NCBI GenBank assembly: GCA_024509875.1
Contig: JAMPIV010009902.1
Location: 1-64,000 of the forward strand
Length of the DNA: 64,000 nucleotides
Origin: Oreohelix idahoensis
Taxonomy: Eukaryota; Mollusca; Gastropoda; Stylommatophora; Oreohelicidae
Direction of reading: 5' to 3'
The stretch's first letter is position 1. Each line of letters starts with the position of its first letter. Both the position numbers and the translations under genes were made by a program. Positions 23,005 to 35,392 of this stretch are shown here, piece by piece. Below the pieces are notes generated by a model that made no database searches, was not told where the DNA came from, and saw only the letters and a list, made by a program, of their open reading frames with translations.

Positions 23005-24374
23005 ATAGAACTGGTAGGGGATTGCTAAAAGGGAAAGGTAAATGCCATAAAAATGAAAGAGAAAATAGATCTAGATCACAGCTGAGATCGGTAATCACTG
23101 AACCTGGTAATGCTAATCTTCAGAACAACAATATTATTGAACAGGAGGTTGAATGGAATGAAGTTGATAAGGGTTCAATTCAAAATGCATTTCGCTTTGT
23201 TCCACTTCAGGGCAGGACTCCTGGTGTGAATCCAGATATTGCCCCCGAAGACTCACCAGCACTTTTTTGCCTCAAAGCCCTTTTTACAGAGGAAATATTG
23301 GAAGAACTTGTTGTGTCTGTCAATGATTATGCTGATCATCTATCTCTGTCAGTCAAAAGCTGCAACTGCGAGCACAAGTTGTGTTTATCGCATCTGGCAT
23401 CCAATAACACTACATGAACTTTACAGGTTTTTTTCTGTTATCATAGCCATGGGCATTGTCAAAAAACCAAAACTGAGTGATTACTGGTCTCAGGTTCCTT
23501 ACTCCTTGGTTCAGGCAGATATTTACAAGGGACAGGTTTCAAGCATTGTATCACACAATGTTCCATGTAAGTGATGTTGACGCGCAGTGAAAAGCAAAAA
23601 TTGAGCCGTTTCTGCAGAAACTCCTAACACGATTTCAGGAGGCATTTTATCCCTACAAAGAGCTGTCTTTAGATGAAATGGTGATAGGGTGGAAAGGCAG
23701 GTGGGAACATAAAATGTTCAATGCCTCAGCCTAAGAAATATCATGTCAAGACCTTCAGCCTTTGTGACAGTAGTACTGGTTAGGTTGTCAATTTGTTGAT
23801 TTACTTCGGTGCCAATACATCATGCATTCTAGTGTCAAGTTCTGCAACTGTGGAAACAAAAGAAATCACAAATCGTTTCAGCGAAAGAAAGCACAAACCC
23901 TCTATGATTGATGACTACAACCAACGAATGAATGGATGTGACAAGGTTGACCAGTGTGTAACAACCTATGGAACATTCAACAGGAGAACCAGAAAGTGGT
24001 GGAAGACAATTTTCTTTTGGATCTTTGAAATTTCCCAGTTGAATGCTTTTGTGTTGTTTGCACTCAGCAGATCAAATAATTCAAAGAAGCAGACCTTACT
24101 GCAGTTCAAGAATGAGTTAATTACAGAACTTAGTCATGTTGCTTCTGATAATATCCAGAATATCCCACACAGTGTAACCCATGCAAATCAACACAACAGT
24201 CCGTTGAACCGTCTGTGTGGAACCAGACACATTGTAAAAAAATCGACATTTCTGCGCAGGTGCGTCACTTGTAGCACCCCTCGAGTGAGAAAATTTTTTT
24301 ATTGTGATGGGTGCACAGATCATCCACACCTTCACCCAATTGACTGCTTTGCCAAATACCATGAGGCAAAGTAG
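23005..24374 (+). pseudogene. piggyBac-type transposase remnant, copy 1
   Basis: Pieces in several frames give a DDE transposase of piggyBac type: FRFVPLQGRTPGVNPD, WHPITLHELYRFFSVIIAMG, first catalytic Asp in [14 protein letters not shown], third in RMNGCDKVDQ, and a C-terminal Cys/His-rich zinc domain (CVTCSTPR, FYCDGCTDHPHLHP). Frameshifts occur near 23,400, 23,570 and 23,740. A deletion at about 23,825 joins YFGANTS to the CI.SSSATVE region, removing the part with the second Asp that copy 2 still has. Not functional. Such enzymes cut and paste DNA at TTAA. Confidence 0.88.
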
Positions 24375-24751
24375 TTTAATTTTAAGAATGAAGTGAAAAT
24401 TTACATTGTATATAGTAGGCCTAATACTTTCAGATTTTGAGTGCGTCTTCAAAATGTGCCAACAAATTTTCAATTGTAATAAAAATAGTATTTATGAAAA
24501 GAAGCAGCTGAAACTTTTCTACATTATGTGAATGTACTTTCAAATGGAAGTAGCTTTAGGAGTTTCTGGCTTCAAATTGGATTATTTTTGTGGGTAAGTA
24601 CAACTCTTTTTCAAATTTTTAAAAATTTGTAAACTTTTCTGCACTCAGTACTGTATAGGCTGCATGCATGTTTAAAACCATTGAACAATTCAGTTAGATG
24701 CATGTCAAAAGGGTTTCATTTCTCCACATTTTAATATATAACATTTTATGT
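24375..24751 (+). repeat. piggyBac copy 1 subterminal ~385-bp repeat, first part
   Basis: AT-rich 3' flank of the transposase with the marker word GCATGCATGTTTAAAACCA at 24,663. The same unit continues after the LINE at 29151-30034 and occurs behind piggyBac copy 2. Marker spacing is about 385 bases. Confidence 0.75.
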
Positions 24752-24969
24752 GTGTTACCAGGGCCCGAAAGGGGAGCAAAGAATAGTAACGCTGTTCCCT
24801 GCCAAGCATGTCGTAGAAAGCGACTAAGGAGGGTTGGGCATGGGGGCCGGTTACTCCATCCTGTAAAAAATTTAAACCACAAAAAACTTCAACAAACATG
24901 GACAAGTCAATTAAAGAAAATAAAACACAGCCATCCAAGACAGGGTAAGGTCCTCTCGCAGGGAGGCGT

Positions 24970-25911
24970 ATGATACAACACAGAGAAAGCCGAAAGGAGT
25001 CTGTGTTACTGACTAACCTTCTTTCTTCTAGAACTTCCAGATTTGGCACCTGGAATGTTCGGACATTAAACGAACAAGGGAAAGTGGCACAAGTAGCAGC
25101 AGAAATGAGGGAATATAAAATCGAGGTTCTAGGACTGTGTGAAACAAAGTGGAAGGGGGTAGACAGGAAGAAACTCATCACAGGTGAATTGGTGCTGTCC
25201 TCAGGACATGAAGACGAAAGTTCACACCACAGTGAAGGGGTAACTCTTATGTTATGTAAAGAAGCACAGAAAGCACTCATTGAATGGGAAGCCATTGGAC
25301 CTAGAATAATAACAGCTACTTTTAAAACAGCTAAAAAGAAAATAAATGTAAATGTCATCAAATGTTATGCACCAACTAATGACAAAGAAGAGTCTGTGAA
25401 AGAAGCATTTTATACTAGACTACAGGAAATTATGGAAAAAGTAAAAAGAAGAGACATCACAATTTTGATGGGTGACATGAATGCAAAGATAGGTACAGTC
25501 AACACCGGCTTTGAAGAAGTCATGGGAAAACAGGGGCTGGGAATAATGAATGAAAATGGGGAACTATTCTCAAACTTCTGTGCTTCAAATCAACTGGCTA
25601 TAGGAGGAAGCATGTTTTCACATAAGAGAATACACAAGGCAACATGGATATCACCAGACCATAGAACAGAAAATCAGATTAATCATATATGCATAAACAA
25701 GAAGTTTAGATCATCATTGCAGGATGTAAAGGTATATAGAGCAGCAGATGTGGCATCAGATCACCACCTTCTGATAGCTAAAGTAAAAATGAAACTCGAG
25801 AGATATGCAACAATGCAAAATTATAGACAACAATTTAATGTAGGACATCTAAGAAATCAAGAAACAAGAGACAAATTTGCGGTCACAATGTCCAACAGCT
25901 GGAAGATGTAG
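24970..25911 (+). pseudogene. L-B LINE endonuclease domain
   Basis: Exonuclease-endonuclease-phosphatase fold of LINE ORF2: FGTWNVRTLNEQGK at the start, catalytic ETKWKG, GDMNAKIG, and the closing SDHHLLIAKV. These are the residues that nick target DNA, and all look intact. A frame break at about 25,905 separates it from the linker. The true start is probably near 25,000; the annotated ATG is arbitrary. Confidence 0.88.
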
Positions 25912-26547
25912 AGAATACAGAAGACTATTGGCAGCAAATCAAAACGTTATGGAATGAGACATGTGAAGAAATACTGGGGAAAAGGGAACGACAACAAAAA
26001 GCATGGATAACAACAGAAACCATCAATAAGATAAAAGACAGAAAAAACAAGAAAGCAGATTTAAACACAAGCAAAACCAGAAGTTCCAAAGCCAAGGCTC
26101 AAGAAGTGTACACAGAAGCAAACAAAGAAGTTAAAAGAAGTATCAAAAGAGACAAGAGGAAGTATATTGAGGAGTTGGCAAGAGAGGCAGAAGATGCTGC
26201 AGCCAAAGGAAATATGAGAGAACTGTATAACAGCACAAAGAAGCTAACAGGGAAATACAAGCAAACAAGTTGCCTCATAAAAGACAAGAATGGAAAACTG
26301 CTCAGCAATATACAAGAGCAAATGAAGAGGTGGACAGAATATTTTGAGGACCTCTCAATAGACCAGCTCCACAAAACCCCCCGGACATCCAGCCAGCAGA
26401 AGAAGAGCTACAAATTAACGGTGAAAGACCAACGAAGGAAGAAATAAAGAAAGCCATAAAGCTTCTAAGAGATAGAAAAGCTTCTGGACCTGATGGCATT
26501 CCAGCAGAGGCCATCAAAGCAGATATCGACACGGCTACAGAGATGTT
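25912..26547 (+). pseudogene. L-B LINE linker and start of reverse transcriptase
   Basis: A Lys/Glu-rich linker (KRSIKRDKRKYIEELAREAE) leads to MKRWTEYFEDL and, after a frame change near 26,440, EIKKAIKLLRDRKASGPDGI and ADIDTATEM. The frame is then cut by the LTR insertion at 26,547 and resumes at 27,749. Confidence 0.85.
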
Positions 26548-27743
26548 TGTAGAGCCCTTTTCGTAGACCTCTACACTCCTTTACAGTATGAAGGTAGTAT
26601 CATATTATAAATATGTTGTCCTACCTCTGTAATAACTTTGCGCACCGACTCACATGAGAGTAAGTCTTATTGATGAGTTTGATTTCATTAGCGCACGGTT
26701 GTGCACTAAGGCGTATAGGGGGTTATGCAGACCGCACGTGTATCTAGAGTCAGTCAGTCTACGTCATAGCTGGGGTTGAGAAGTTTAGTGCCCAAGAATC
26801 AGTCCATTGATTCTTGGCGTTCGAACCCGTGTTGCGGGTATATTTTTATTGTGTATGACCGTCCGTCTGTTAGCAAGATGAGGACTCGGGTCAACAGCAT
26901 TCTAGTGATATTTCTTGGGAAAAAGAAGCAAGTATGATTTTAGATATCTATGTATTTCGTTCTCATGTAGACGTCTAGTTGTACCAATGACGTATTGGTG
27001 CAAAATGGAGTCCTACTTGAAACTTATTATATGAATTGTAAAGCCGACGGATTCCGACGTTAGGATCATCCAGGATTGGCTTGATATATATTTATGATAT
27101 AAAATCAGTATTCGGCCGTTACGAATACGTACCCCGCAAAGCAGAGGTGACTCAAGTATTTGCTATATTTAAGCTATGATGCCACGAAGGTCGTAGGCAG
27201 AAAAGTATATTATTGTTATTCTTCATTGATTGGAAAATAAGAGGCCAGTACTAAAAGGAGATACGTAGTATCGGAACATTATATGATATAAAAGACCTGA
27301 CAAGGTTCTCCGTCATTGCCAAGGTCATAGGACAGTGGAAGATTGACATATCTTATATAACTGCCTCATTTGTTTAATTGGATGCCATGTTATGAACACT
27401 GTATAACTAGTCTGACGTTACCTAAGAGGTTATCTTAAGGAACGAATTAACTGTAATTTAAAATATGAAAACTTACTTTGTGTGCTGTCCAGCGCTTGTT
27501 CTTTCCTCTGAACGTCAACCATTCGTCGTCAACATTGAATGTTCGTCTAGTCAACCGTACCATGTCAAATAAATTGAATGAACTATACACCTTCTTGGCA
27601 TTAATTGATATGCCCATGGTTGGAAGTTCAAGTTGACTTTTTACTACTTCGTTCAGAAATTGAATCCATTCGCGTTATGTCAAGTAGACAGATTCAACAA
27701 ACCCATTCTCACACTTTCAAACAACAACAAACGGACTCCAACA
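26548..27743. mobile_element. Solo LTR, 1,196 bp
   Basis: Starts TGTAGAGCCCTTTTCG, ends GGACTCCAACA, and is flanked by the exact 5-bp duplication ATGTT (26543-26547 and 27744-27748). Removing it and one ATGTT rejoins the LINE RT in frame (TATEM then LYKLLGKVW). No coding sequence inside. The element family is unknown; it is unlike the Gmr1-like LTR here. Confidence 0.92.
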
Positions 27744-29145
27744 ATGTTATATAAATTACTTGGTAAAGTCTGGGAAAAGGAAGAGATACCAGCAGAATGG
27801 AAGGAAGGATATCTGGTTAATTTGCCGAAGAAAGGAAATTTACAAGAGTGCACAAATTATAGAGGAATAATGTTACTATCAGTGCCAGGAAAAATATTAA
27901 ATAGGATTATCCTTGAAGAGATTAAAAGAGTCCATAGACAAGAAACTGAGAGATGAACAAGCAGGTTTTCGACAAATTAGATCCTGTACAGACCAGATAG
28001 CCACTTTGAGAATAATAGTTGAACAAAGTCTGGAATGGAATTCACCATTATACATCAGATTTATGGACTACGAAAAGGCATTTGACAGTGTAGACAGAGA
28101 ATCACTTTGGAAATTGATGAGGCATTATGGAGTTCCCCTGAAGATCATTAATTTAATAAAGAAAACATATGAAGACATGACATGCAGAGTTCTTCATGAA
28201 GGACAGCTTACAGAACCATTTGGGATAAGAACAGGAGTGCGACAGGGATGCCTCTTGTCTCCATTTCTTTTCTTATTAGCAATAGACTGGGTTATGAGAA
28301 CATCAACAACACACAACAGAAATGGAATCCAGTGGACTCTGACTAAGCAGTTGGATGATCTGGATTTTGCTGATGACTTGGCTCTTCTGTCCCATAACCG
28401 TAATCAGATGTAGGACAAATTGAAAACATTCGATGAGAGGTCACAGCAATTGGGTCTGAAAATACACAGGGAAAAGACAAAGATAATGAGAATAAATGCA
28501 GGTAATGAAAACAGGGTTGAACTTGAAGAAGCGCCAATACAAGATGTAGAATTGTACACATATCTTGGCAGCAATATAGACAAAGTTGGAGGGACAGACT
28601 GTGATATCAAAATAAGAATACAAAAAGCAAGAGGAGCTTTCATTGCATTGGGAAATATATGGAGATCAAGAGAAATTGGATCCAACACGAAAATAAAAAT
28701 CTTCAACTCAAATGTGAAGTCAGTCCTATTGTATGGCTCTGAGACATGGAGAACAACAAAGACAACAACCAAAAAGCTACAGACTTTCACAAGTGGGTTC
28801 TTGCGTAGAACAGAGGGATTAAAATGGTATGACAAGGTTACCAACGTGAAACTGATGACAAGAACTAGACAAGTGCCAGTGGAACAAGAGATGAGAAGAC
28901 GATGGCGATGGATAGGACATACACTGAGGAAACCTGTTGATAGCATTACAAGGCAGTCCTTGTTCTGGAATCCCCAGGGCAAGAGAGGCAGAGGTAGACC
29001 AAGAAGCACACGGAGAAGAGAGCTGGAAACAGAGATGAAAATGATAAGGAAAATGTGGAAGGAACTTGAGATGATGGCACGTGACAGGAGGACTTGGCAT
29101 GTGTTTGTTGAAGGCCTATGCTCCTTTGGGAGTGGAGGGTTATGA
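27744..29145 (+). pseudogene. L-B LINE reverse transcriptase palm and C-terminal domain
   Basis: Continues RT after the LTR: IPAEWKEGYLVNLPKKGN, YRGIMLLSVPGKI, motif A RFMDYEKAFDSVD, GVRQGCLLSPFLF and the box FADDLALLS. A frameshift near 27,930 and one in-frame stop at 28411-28413 break it. The C-terminal part has [22 protein letters not shown] and GRGRPR. Dead copy. Confidence 0.88.
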
Positions 29146-29150
29146 TGATG

Positions 29151-30034
29151 ATTTTATGTTATCATTATAAATAAATTAATGCAAATTCAGTAACGGTAGT
29201 CATGTCTAAAATATTTTTGCACTTTGTCTAAATATACCAAAAAATTTCAAATTGTTATAAAAACTTTATCTGTGCTCAGAAACAACTGCAACTTTTCCTA
29301 CATTATGTGAAAATGGCTGTAGTTTAAAGTAAATGTAGTTTTAGGGGTTGAAGTTTACCAGAATTAATTACACATAGTGATAAGTACAAATTGTTTTTCA
29401 TTTATTTACATTAAAAAGTTTTTTTTCATTCATTACTCTATATGTTGCATGCATGTTTAAAACCACTGAACAATTCAGTTAGGTGCATGTCAAAGGAGTT
29501 TCATTTCTCTACATTTTAATATATCACACTTTATGTTATCTTTATAAATAAAGTATTTAATGCAAAATCAGTAATGGCAGTCATGTCTGTAAATATAGGC
29601 TTAAAATATTTTTGGGCTTTGTCTAAATATACCAAAAAATTTCAAATTGTTACAAAAACTTTATTTGTGCTCAGAAACAACTGCAACGTTCCTACATTAT
29701 GTGAAAATGGCTGTAGTTTAAAATAAAAGTAGTTTTAGGGGTTGAAGTTTACCAGAATTAATTACACATAGTGATAAGTACAATTTGATTTTTAAATTTA
29801 AAAATTTTTCTGCACTCATTACTGTATATGGTGAATGCATGTTTAAAACCACTGAACAATTTAGTTAAGTGATTGATATAGGGGTTTCATTTCTTCACAT
29901 TTTGATATATAAAACTTTATGTTATCATTATAAATAAATTATTTAATGCAAAATCTGTAAAGGTAGTCATGTCTAAAAATGTACTCTCTGAAATTAGCTC
30001 GTAAAAACGTGGTTTTTGAGCTCGTATACTAAGA
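29151..30034 (+). repeat. piggyBac copy 1 subterminal ~385-bp tandem repeats, continued
   Basis: Two to three direct copies of an AT-rich unit (markers GCATGCATGTTTAA near 29,447 and 29,835; TTTATGTTATCATTATAAAT). The last unit ends CTCGTATACTAAGAG followed by TTAA at 30035, a plausible piggyBac end and target site. Confidence 0.75.
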
Positions 30035-30037
30035 GTT

Positions 30038-30090
30038 AAGGAACATGGGGGCCACATTAAATACTTACAACAGTGGCCCCTTGTTCCTTA
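30038..30090. repeat. Perfect-stem hairpin just outside the piggyBac end
   Basis: AAGGAACATGGGGGCCAC and GTGGCCCCTTGTTCCTT pair with at most one bulge around a ~17-base loop. It could be a tiny palindromic element or a foldback; no further support. 30,090-31,090 holds no gene; a weak tRNA-SINE-like remnant with two GTTTTGATCCC-type boxes lies at 30,520-30,640. Confidence 0.6.
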
Positions 30091-31094
30091 CACAAGAGAA
30101 CAGGTTTGATAACAGGAAAGAGCCAAATTAATTCCAGTCTGTCCTTGCTTGTACTGTACTTACTCTCTACTTACTCCATCTTTAAAGTTCTTTATTCTTG
30201 AATTCTCTTTTTCTTTAGGGTCATATCTTCTTAACACATGCTATAATCATTTCTAGTTGATTATTGTCTCCCCTTTTTGTAACAAAATAATCTCATCAAG
30301 AATGGGAGATAATCGCTGTACGTTTAGTGATATATGAAGACAAAGGTAGTCCCATAGAAGATACAGCTGTAGGGGAGTGAAGTGTTAGAGACTACACCAT
30401 ACTTGGTCCAGCTTTTTTTATGAGATGGGGTGACCAGTTCCCTTCCTCACTGCCTTTTGCCTTCCCAAACTCAAGAGCAGTGTCAGATGCCAATTTATGG
30501 CCAGGTAGACTGGCACCTGATGCTACTAGGTTTTGATCCCGGAATTGATGCCTGATGCTACCAAGTTTTGATCCCAGAATTCATTAACTTCACAGCGAGA
30601 GGAAAGCATTCTAACTGCTTAGTCAGTCGGATGCTGTGTGAACTGATATAGTTTGACGTAAATAACACAACTAAAAATACTGGCACAAATTCAGACACAG
30701 CAGACACACCCTTGACTCAGGTTTCCACAATGTTTTTTTTTAATTGGTGCTTGGTTGAATGACTCTTTCATCTAAAAATGTTAAAGAATAAGAACATCCT
30801 GCACTGCTGGCTGATTATTTCACTGTTTTATGACTTATCCACTTCCATTATCTTTTCTGCATGTTTTTTTTTCTATTTTGATGTATCTAGTTCTTTCTGT
30901 TTATTGCTCCTGGTAATTAATTCGGTTTCCTATTTTGCACAAGAACCCATTACAAATTGAAAGATGTCAAAAAGGCAGTGCAGTGACTTACCAACTGTCA
31001 CCACTAATTAAACATCAGAATATCAGTATGAAAACTAAAAGACAGTTGATATATATAGTATATTCTTACCAACTCTTTGCTATCATTGTCAAAC

Positions 31095-31470
31095 ATGGTC
31101 CATGACCAAAACACAGGAGGGGAAAAATCACATCTTGTGAGATGTGGTGCTTAAAAAAAGCCATTAATGTTACCATAAGAGACAGAATAAGAAATGATGA
31201 CAGAAAAATTATAGGAACTACATCCTGGCACAAAGTATAGAGAGAAACATTAAGTGGTCTGGCCATCTCACAAGAATGTGCACCTACAACACTAAAAGAT
31301 CTGGTTTCATGGCGTGGTGGAAGACCTAGAGGCAGATGGATAGACAACTTCACAGACATCCTACAACAACAACAACACAGACATCCTACAACTACAACAC
31401 ACATGGTTCAAGTATGCAAACTTCAGCTCCCCCCTACACTTCACAGCATTAGTGAAATGAAAAAATAAAG
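31095..31470 (+). mobile_element. LINE C-terminal fragment
   Basis: Plus-strand remnants of a LINE ORF2 end: TIRDRIRNDDRKI, then LVSWRGGRPRGRWIDNFTDI, the common GRPRxRWxD motif, followed by a short CAACAA-type repeat. Broken frames; family not assigned. Confidence 0.45.
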
Positions 31471-31808
31471 CAAGTAAATAATGTATAATGGCAACACAAT
31501 ACTGTCTTAGATATATATATCTTTTATTTCATGTACTGAATTAATTAATTCCACATGAAATCTGTGCTCTAATACCATACCGTACACCACACACTACAAT
31601 CATGATCACTTGTAATATGACATAAATGTCCCATTTCTTAAATACTTATCATTTATACCAGGTCAGAGAGAAGTGAATTACTAAAGACTGGACAATGTCC
31701 TTGTCACACAGAGTATTAAACTTTGCAACAAAACTGAAGTGAGAACACTGACTGCAGACTCCAAAGCACTTTCTAAGCAATGAAGTCTGGTATGGGAGAA
31801 TTTCCTTT

Positions 31809-32029
31809 ACAGGTCTAATCTTTTATCCGAAAACCAAAATATTGTGAAATTCAAAAGTTTCTTTGCACTACTATCACAATTGGGCAATTTCTGACAATTT
31901 TGGGCGACTGGGCTATTTTTCACTTCTCAAACATTATTTGGGTGACATCTGACAACTGGACAAAAATATCAGGTTTCCTAAACAAAGGTGTCCCTGCAGA
32001 TTTCTTAAAAAAGGTTACAGACCTATACT
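31809..32029. mobile_element. M1 inverted-repeat element, copy 2
   Basis: ACAGGTCTAATC-TTTTATCCGAAA at the left and TTACAGACCTATA at the right; interior with GGGCAATTTCTGACAATTTT words. Confidence 0.65.
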
Positions 32030-32278
32030 AATAAAGTTATACATGCTACATATGTGGCTGTCATCCATGGACTAATTGCTTAAACATATAACAAATGTAG
32101 GAGGCATACAATCTTACACAAAAATATATCATCCATTAAATTCAGTACAGAGTTCAAGTCACTAGAGTTACATTTTAAGCTGGAAAACATTCAGCATGTC
32201 ATGCCTGATATTAACTTCAACAAAGTTTTATGTACTTTATTAACTATGTCCAATACCTGTAGGTTTTATTCATTTCCT

Positions 32279-32478
32279 TTTCCCTCCTTATGCAGCTTGC
32301 AGTCACCAGTACAGCTAGCCCACCTTGTAGGAAGCCTGTCAAAGTCCCCACGCTCTTGTAGTAGTGGCTTCTGTTGTAATTTGTTTTACATGAGACTGCC
32401 AGCCCAAAGTGTAACATATTAGTCACCCTAGACAAGCCTAAGGGAGCAGTAATTCTACTCTTTCTTCATCTCCTCAGA
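32279..32478 (-). repeat. Interspersed repeat S1, copy 2
   Basis: Minus-oriented S1 copy: on the plus strand TTGTTTTACATGAGACTGCC and ATTAGTCACC words, ending before CAGACCCCTGA. Confidence 0.7.
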
Positions 32479-32488
32479 CCCCTGACTT

Positions 32489-32625
32489 GAAAGGTTACTG
32501 TGATAATAACACAGTATTATAAAGGTTACTGTGATAATAACACAGTATTATAAAGGTTACTGTGATAATAACACTGTATCATAAAGGTTACTGTGACAAT
32601 AACACAGTATTATAAAGGTTACTGC
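32489..32625 (+). repeat. 31-bp tandem repeat, about 4.4 copies
   Basis: Unit AAAGGTTACTGTGATAATAA plus CACAGTATTAT. Confidence 0.95.
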
Positions 32626-32928
32626 AATCTGAACAACATGAGAAAGACAACTGTTAAAAAATTATTTTTCAACATTTTCATAAACAGGCACTTCTTATAA
32701 ATGGCACAGGAATGCTGTACATATTAACATTTTTTTTTTTAATCAAGTATTTGAAAATCAGAGGAGACTTTAAAAATGCATGACACATATTACAACCAAA
32801 ATGTTGTGTTTCCAAAAATACGAGTGTAAAATCACTGGTGCTTGATCATATATATATATATCAGTATCACAATATCTACAATAAGCCTGGAGTTAAATGG
32901 TCCCTTATCCAAATTCAAGCACATAATC

Positions 32929-33043
32929 TTCTTCTTCTTCTTCCGTCCTTAGCCACCGACCGTCAAAGCAGTCAGTGGCCATTACGCCTAGTGGCGTCTT
33001 AGGGCAACAGCAGATAGGTTTTCTTTGCCATTGTTTCCCATCA
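32929..33043 (-). mobile_element. 3' fragment of LINE family L-C with target duplication
   Basis: Matches the 3' end of the LINE at 41076, including the (GAA)n tail (plus strand TTCTTCTTC, then CCACCGACCGTCAAAGCAG). Flanked by the exact 12-bp repeat AAGCACATAATC at 32917-32928 and 33044-33055. Confidence 0.88.
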
Positions 33044-33214
33044 AAGCACATAATCTATTTATCATTAAACACAGAATGAAATTTGCTCTTCATTTTAATT
33101 AATGGTGATGCAAACAGCGCCACAATAGCCAAAATATTAAGTCAGTGTAGTGTTTTAAATGATTGATGTTTAAGTAAGTGATGTGTATATATGCACTATA
33201 ACAATTGTAAGGAT

Positions 33215-33394
33215 AGCTGTGCTTTTAGCTTTTGTGTTAATCCTTTTGGCTTTAGTGTTAAACCTATATTAACTTTAGTGTTTATCCTATTAGTTTTAGT
33301 GTTAAATGTATCCTATTAGCTTTAGTGTTAATTTATCCTTTTAGCTGTAGTGTAAATCTATCCTTTTAGTGTTAATCTATCCTCTTAGCTGTTG
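33215..33394 (+). repeat. Degenerate ~28-bp tandem repeat
   Basis: Repeated ATCCTTTTAGCTTTAGTGTTA words with much drift. A hAT MITE sits at its right edge. Confidence 0.7.
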
Positions 33395-33402
33395 CTTTAA
33401 TC

Positions 33403-33539
33403 CAGGGGTTCTCAACCTTTCTTTGCTTATGGCCCCATTCTGAGCCTTATTTACCTCTGTGGCCCCTCTCATAGTTGCTGCTAGCTGGGAAAAAGGTACT
33501 TTATCAGAAATATGCCATGGCCCACGTTGAGCACCACTG
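33403..33539. mobile_element. hAT-type MITE, 137 bp, exact 8-bp target duplication
   Basis: Ends CAGGGGTTCTCAACC and GAGCACCACTG; flanked by CTTTAATC at 33395-33402 and 33540-33547. No coding capacity. Confidence 0.88.
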
Positions 33540-34097
33540 CTTTAATCTGCCCTTTTAGCTTCTGTGGGACTATCAAATTGTAGGAGGTACTGTTTACACA
33601 GGGTTGTCAAAATATCACTTGCCTGTCGTTACTCGTTATATTTATAATAAAAGTTAGGAAGTTTGTAACCTGTCGACTGTAACACAGCAGTGTCATGCAG
33701 CTAGCTGGCCTTGAGCAAAGTATTTACATCACATGATTCACTGAGATCACATGATCTCCTAAAGTCCGCCCCCTGCTTCCTCATCATCGGAGAAAGTAAA
33801 AATCATGAAATACAGAACTGCTAGAAAAGGTGCAGGTTATCCCATAAGACATGTAAAGTTGCCATAAACATTGACTCTGAATTCCTGAAAAGTAATGGCT
33901 AAAAGAGCTTTGAAGAAAATGTGATAGATTCATCAAGTAAACAGTGAATTTTGTACCATTATTACTTCTCAAACACAGCTAAGAAAAATATGAATGATCA
34001 ATCATGAACACTCCTCTTTATTATTTCAATGATGACAGATTACACACAAACATATTTGTTTTTCTGTATTTAAATTAAGAGTGATATATATACTTAC

Positions 34098-34322
34098 GCC
34101 CCGTGTATTTCCCCCGGAGACCCTAAAGAGACAAAGAAAGAATAAAACTACACTCCCATCTGGCATGTCATACAAGGTGACTAAAATGAGTTGTTGCCTG
34201 GCGGCTGGCAAATTCATCATGTAAAAACAAACTGCCATGGAAACCACTATTGCTAAGAGCATGTGAATGATTGGTGCAGGCTTCTTGCGAGGGGACCAGC
34301 AACAATGGTGGCTCCATGCTCC
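34098..34322 (+). repeat. Interspersed repeat S1, copy 3 (plus orientation)
   Basis: Starts CCCCGTGTATTTCCCCCGGA and reads through GACAAAGAAAGAATA, GTGACTAAAATGAG and TCATGTAAAA to GGTGGCTCCATGCTCCAT. The only S1 copy on the plus strand here. Confidence 0.75.
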
Positions 34323-34661
34323 ATAGGATATACTTACATCATGATTTCAAGATATTGACAAATTAGTGACATTTAACAAAACCTCCACACATCTCAGCAA
34401 ATTGGCACACAATGATCACACAGAAACAATAATTATCACAGTTTAATCACAATCATTTCCTCACATCAATTTTGCCAATTAAGCCTTCAAATATGTAATA
34501 TTTAAGTTTGGACAAGTATTTAAGTTTGGACTACACTCCCAAACAAACCTGGCACCAATGGTTAGTTTACTGTAAACCTTCATGGACAGTAATGTTTTAA
34601 TACCCTGACAACCATTTTCACAGATATGTGTATACAGCTAATGAATCATCATCATCATGTT

Positions 34662-34885
34662 CCTTTTTGCTCAGTATAGAGCCACAACCACAGCTGTTCC
34701 CCTTCCAGGAAGCCAGCACCAAGCAGGTCACATGCTCTTATAGCGGTAGTTTCTGTGTCTATTTGTTTTACATGACGAAGCTTCCAGCCCCATGTTAGTC
34801 ACCTTGTATAGCAAGCCTGTGGGAGCATTGGTTTTATTCTTTGTCTCATCACAGACCCCCCCAAAGAACTACACAGGGTGAACTG
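34662..34885 (-). repeat. Interspersed repeat S1, copy 4
   Basis: Minus-oriented; plus strand shows TTGTTTTACATGACGAAGCT, TTAGTCACCTTGTATAGC and ends in AACTACACAGGG. Confidence 0.8.
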
Positions 34886-35392
34886 TTGATCATATAATTT
34901 ATAATAACGAATTTTTTTCATAATCTCATTAGAAAGCAGTGATGTTTATATAATTTATAACGAATAATTGTATCATTTTGTAACAAAAAGTAAGATTTTC
35001 TGTAAAGAAGGTCTGTATTATAATCTTATCCTTCAGTCACAATGTATATCCTCCTAACTCTTAGTGCATACATTGAACACTTACAAATCTACCTGCTTGA
35101 AGCCAGCCCAGTTGTTTCAGGTCTGTCACGCTTCAGTTTGTTCCCTCTTCCTATGATTCTTCAAGTCTCCTTGGAGGACTTTTCCTTTCCTCTGTTTACT
35201 GAAGAGTGCCACCCCCCAGAGCCATCTGTGTGTTTATGCATTCTCTAACCTTTTTTTTTTTAAATTCACTTCCTTAGTACTTCTACAAAGTTCTGTCACT
35301 TTGTAGCAGTTATACACATTTTCATAAAAATCTGTCAATTTATATTAGTTACATGCATTTTCATATAAATCTGCCACGTTATATCACTTAAA

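Larger units (their letters stand above)
24752..29150 (+). mobile_element. LINE family L-B, inserted into the piggyBac 3' region, carrying a solo LTR
   Basis: Bounded by an exact 9-bp target duplication ATTTTATGT (24743-24751 and 29151-29159). The element is about 3.2 kb once the inner LTR is removed. Order: ~220-bp 5' region, apurinic endonuclease, linker, RT, C-terminal zinc-like domain, (GAT)n-like end. Fragments of the family occur at 14583, 20180, 20285, 36790, 38030, 52270 and 56120. Confidence 0.92.
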
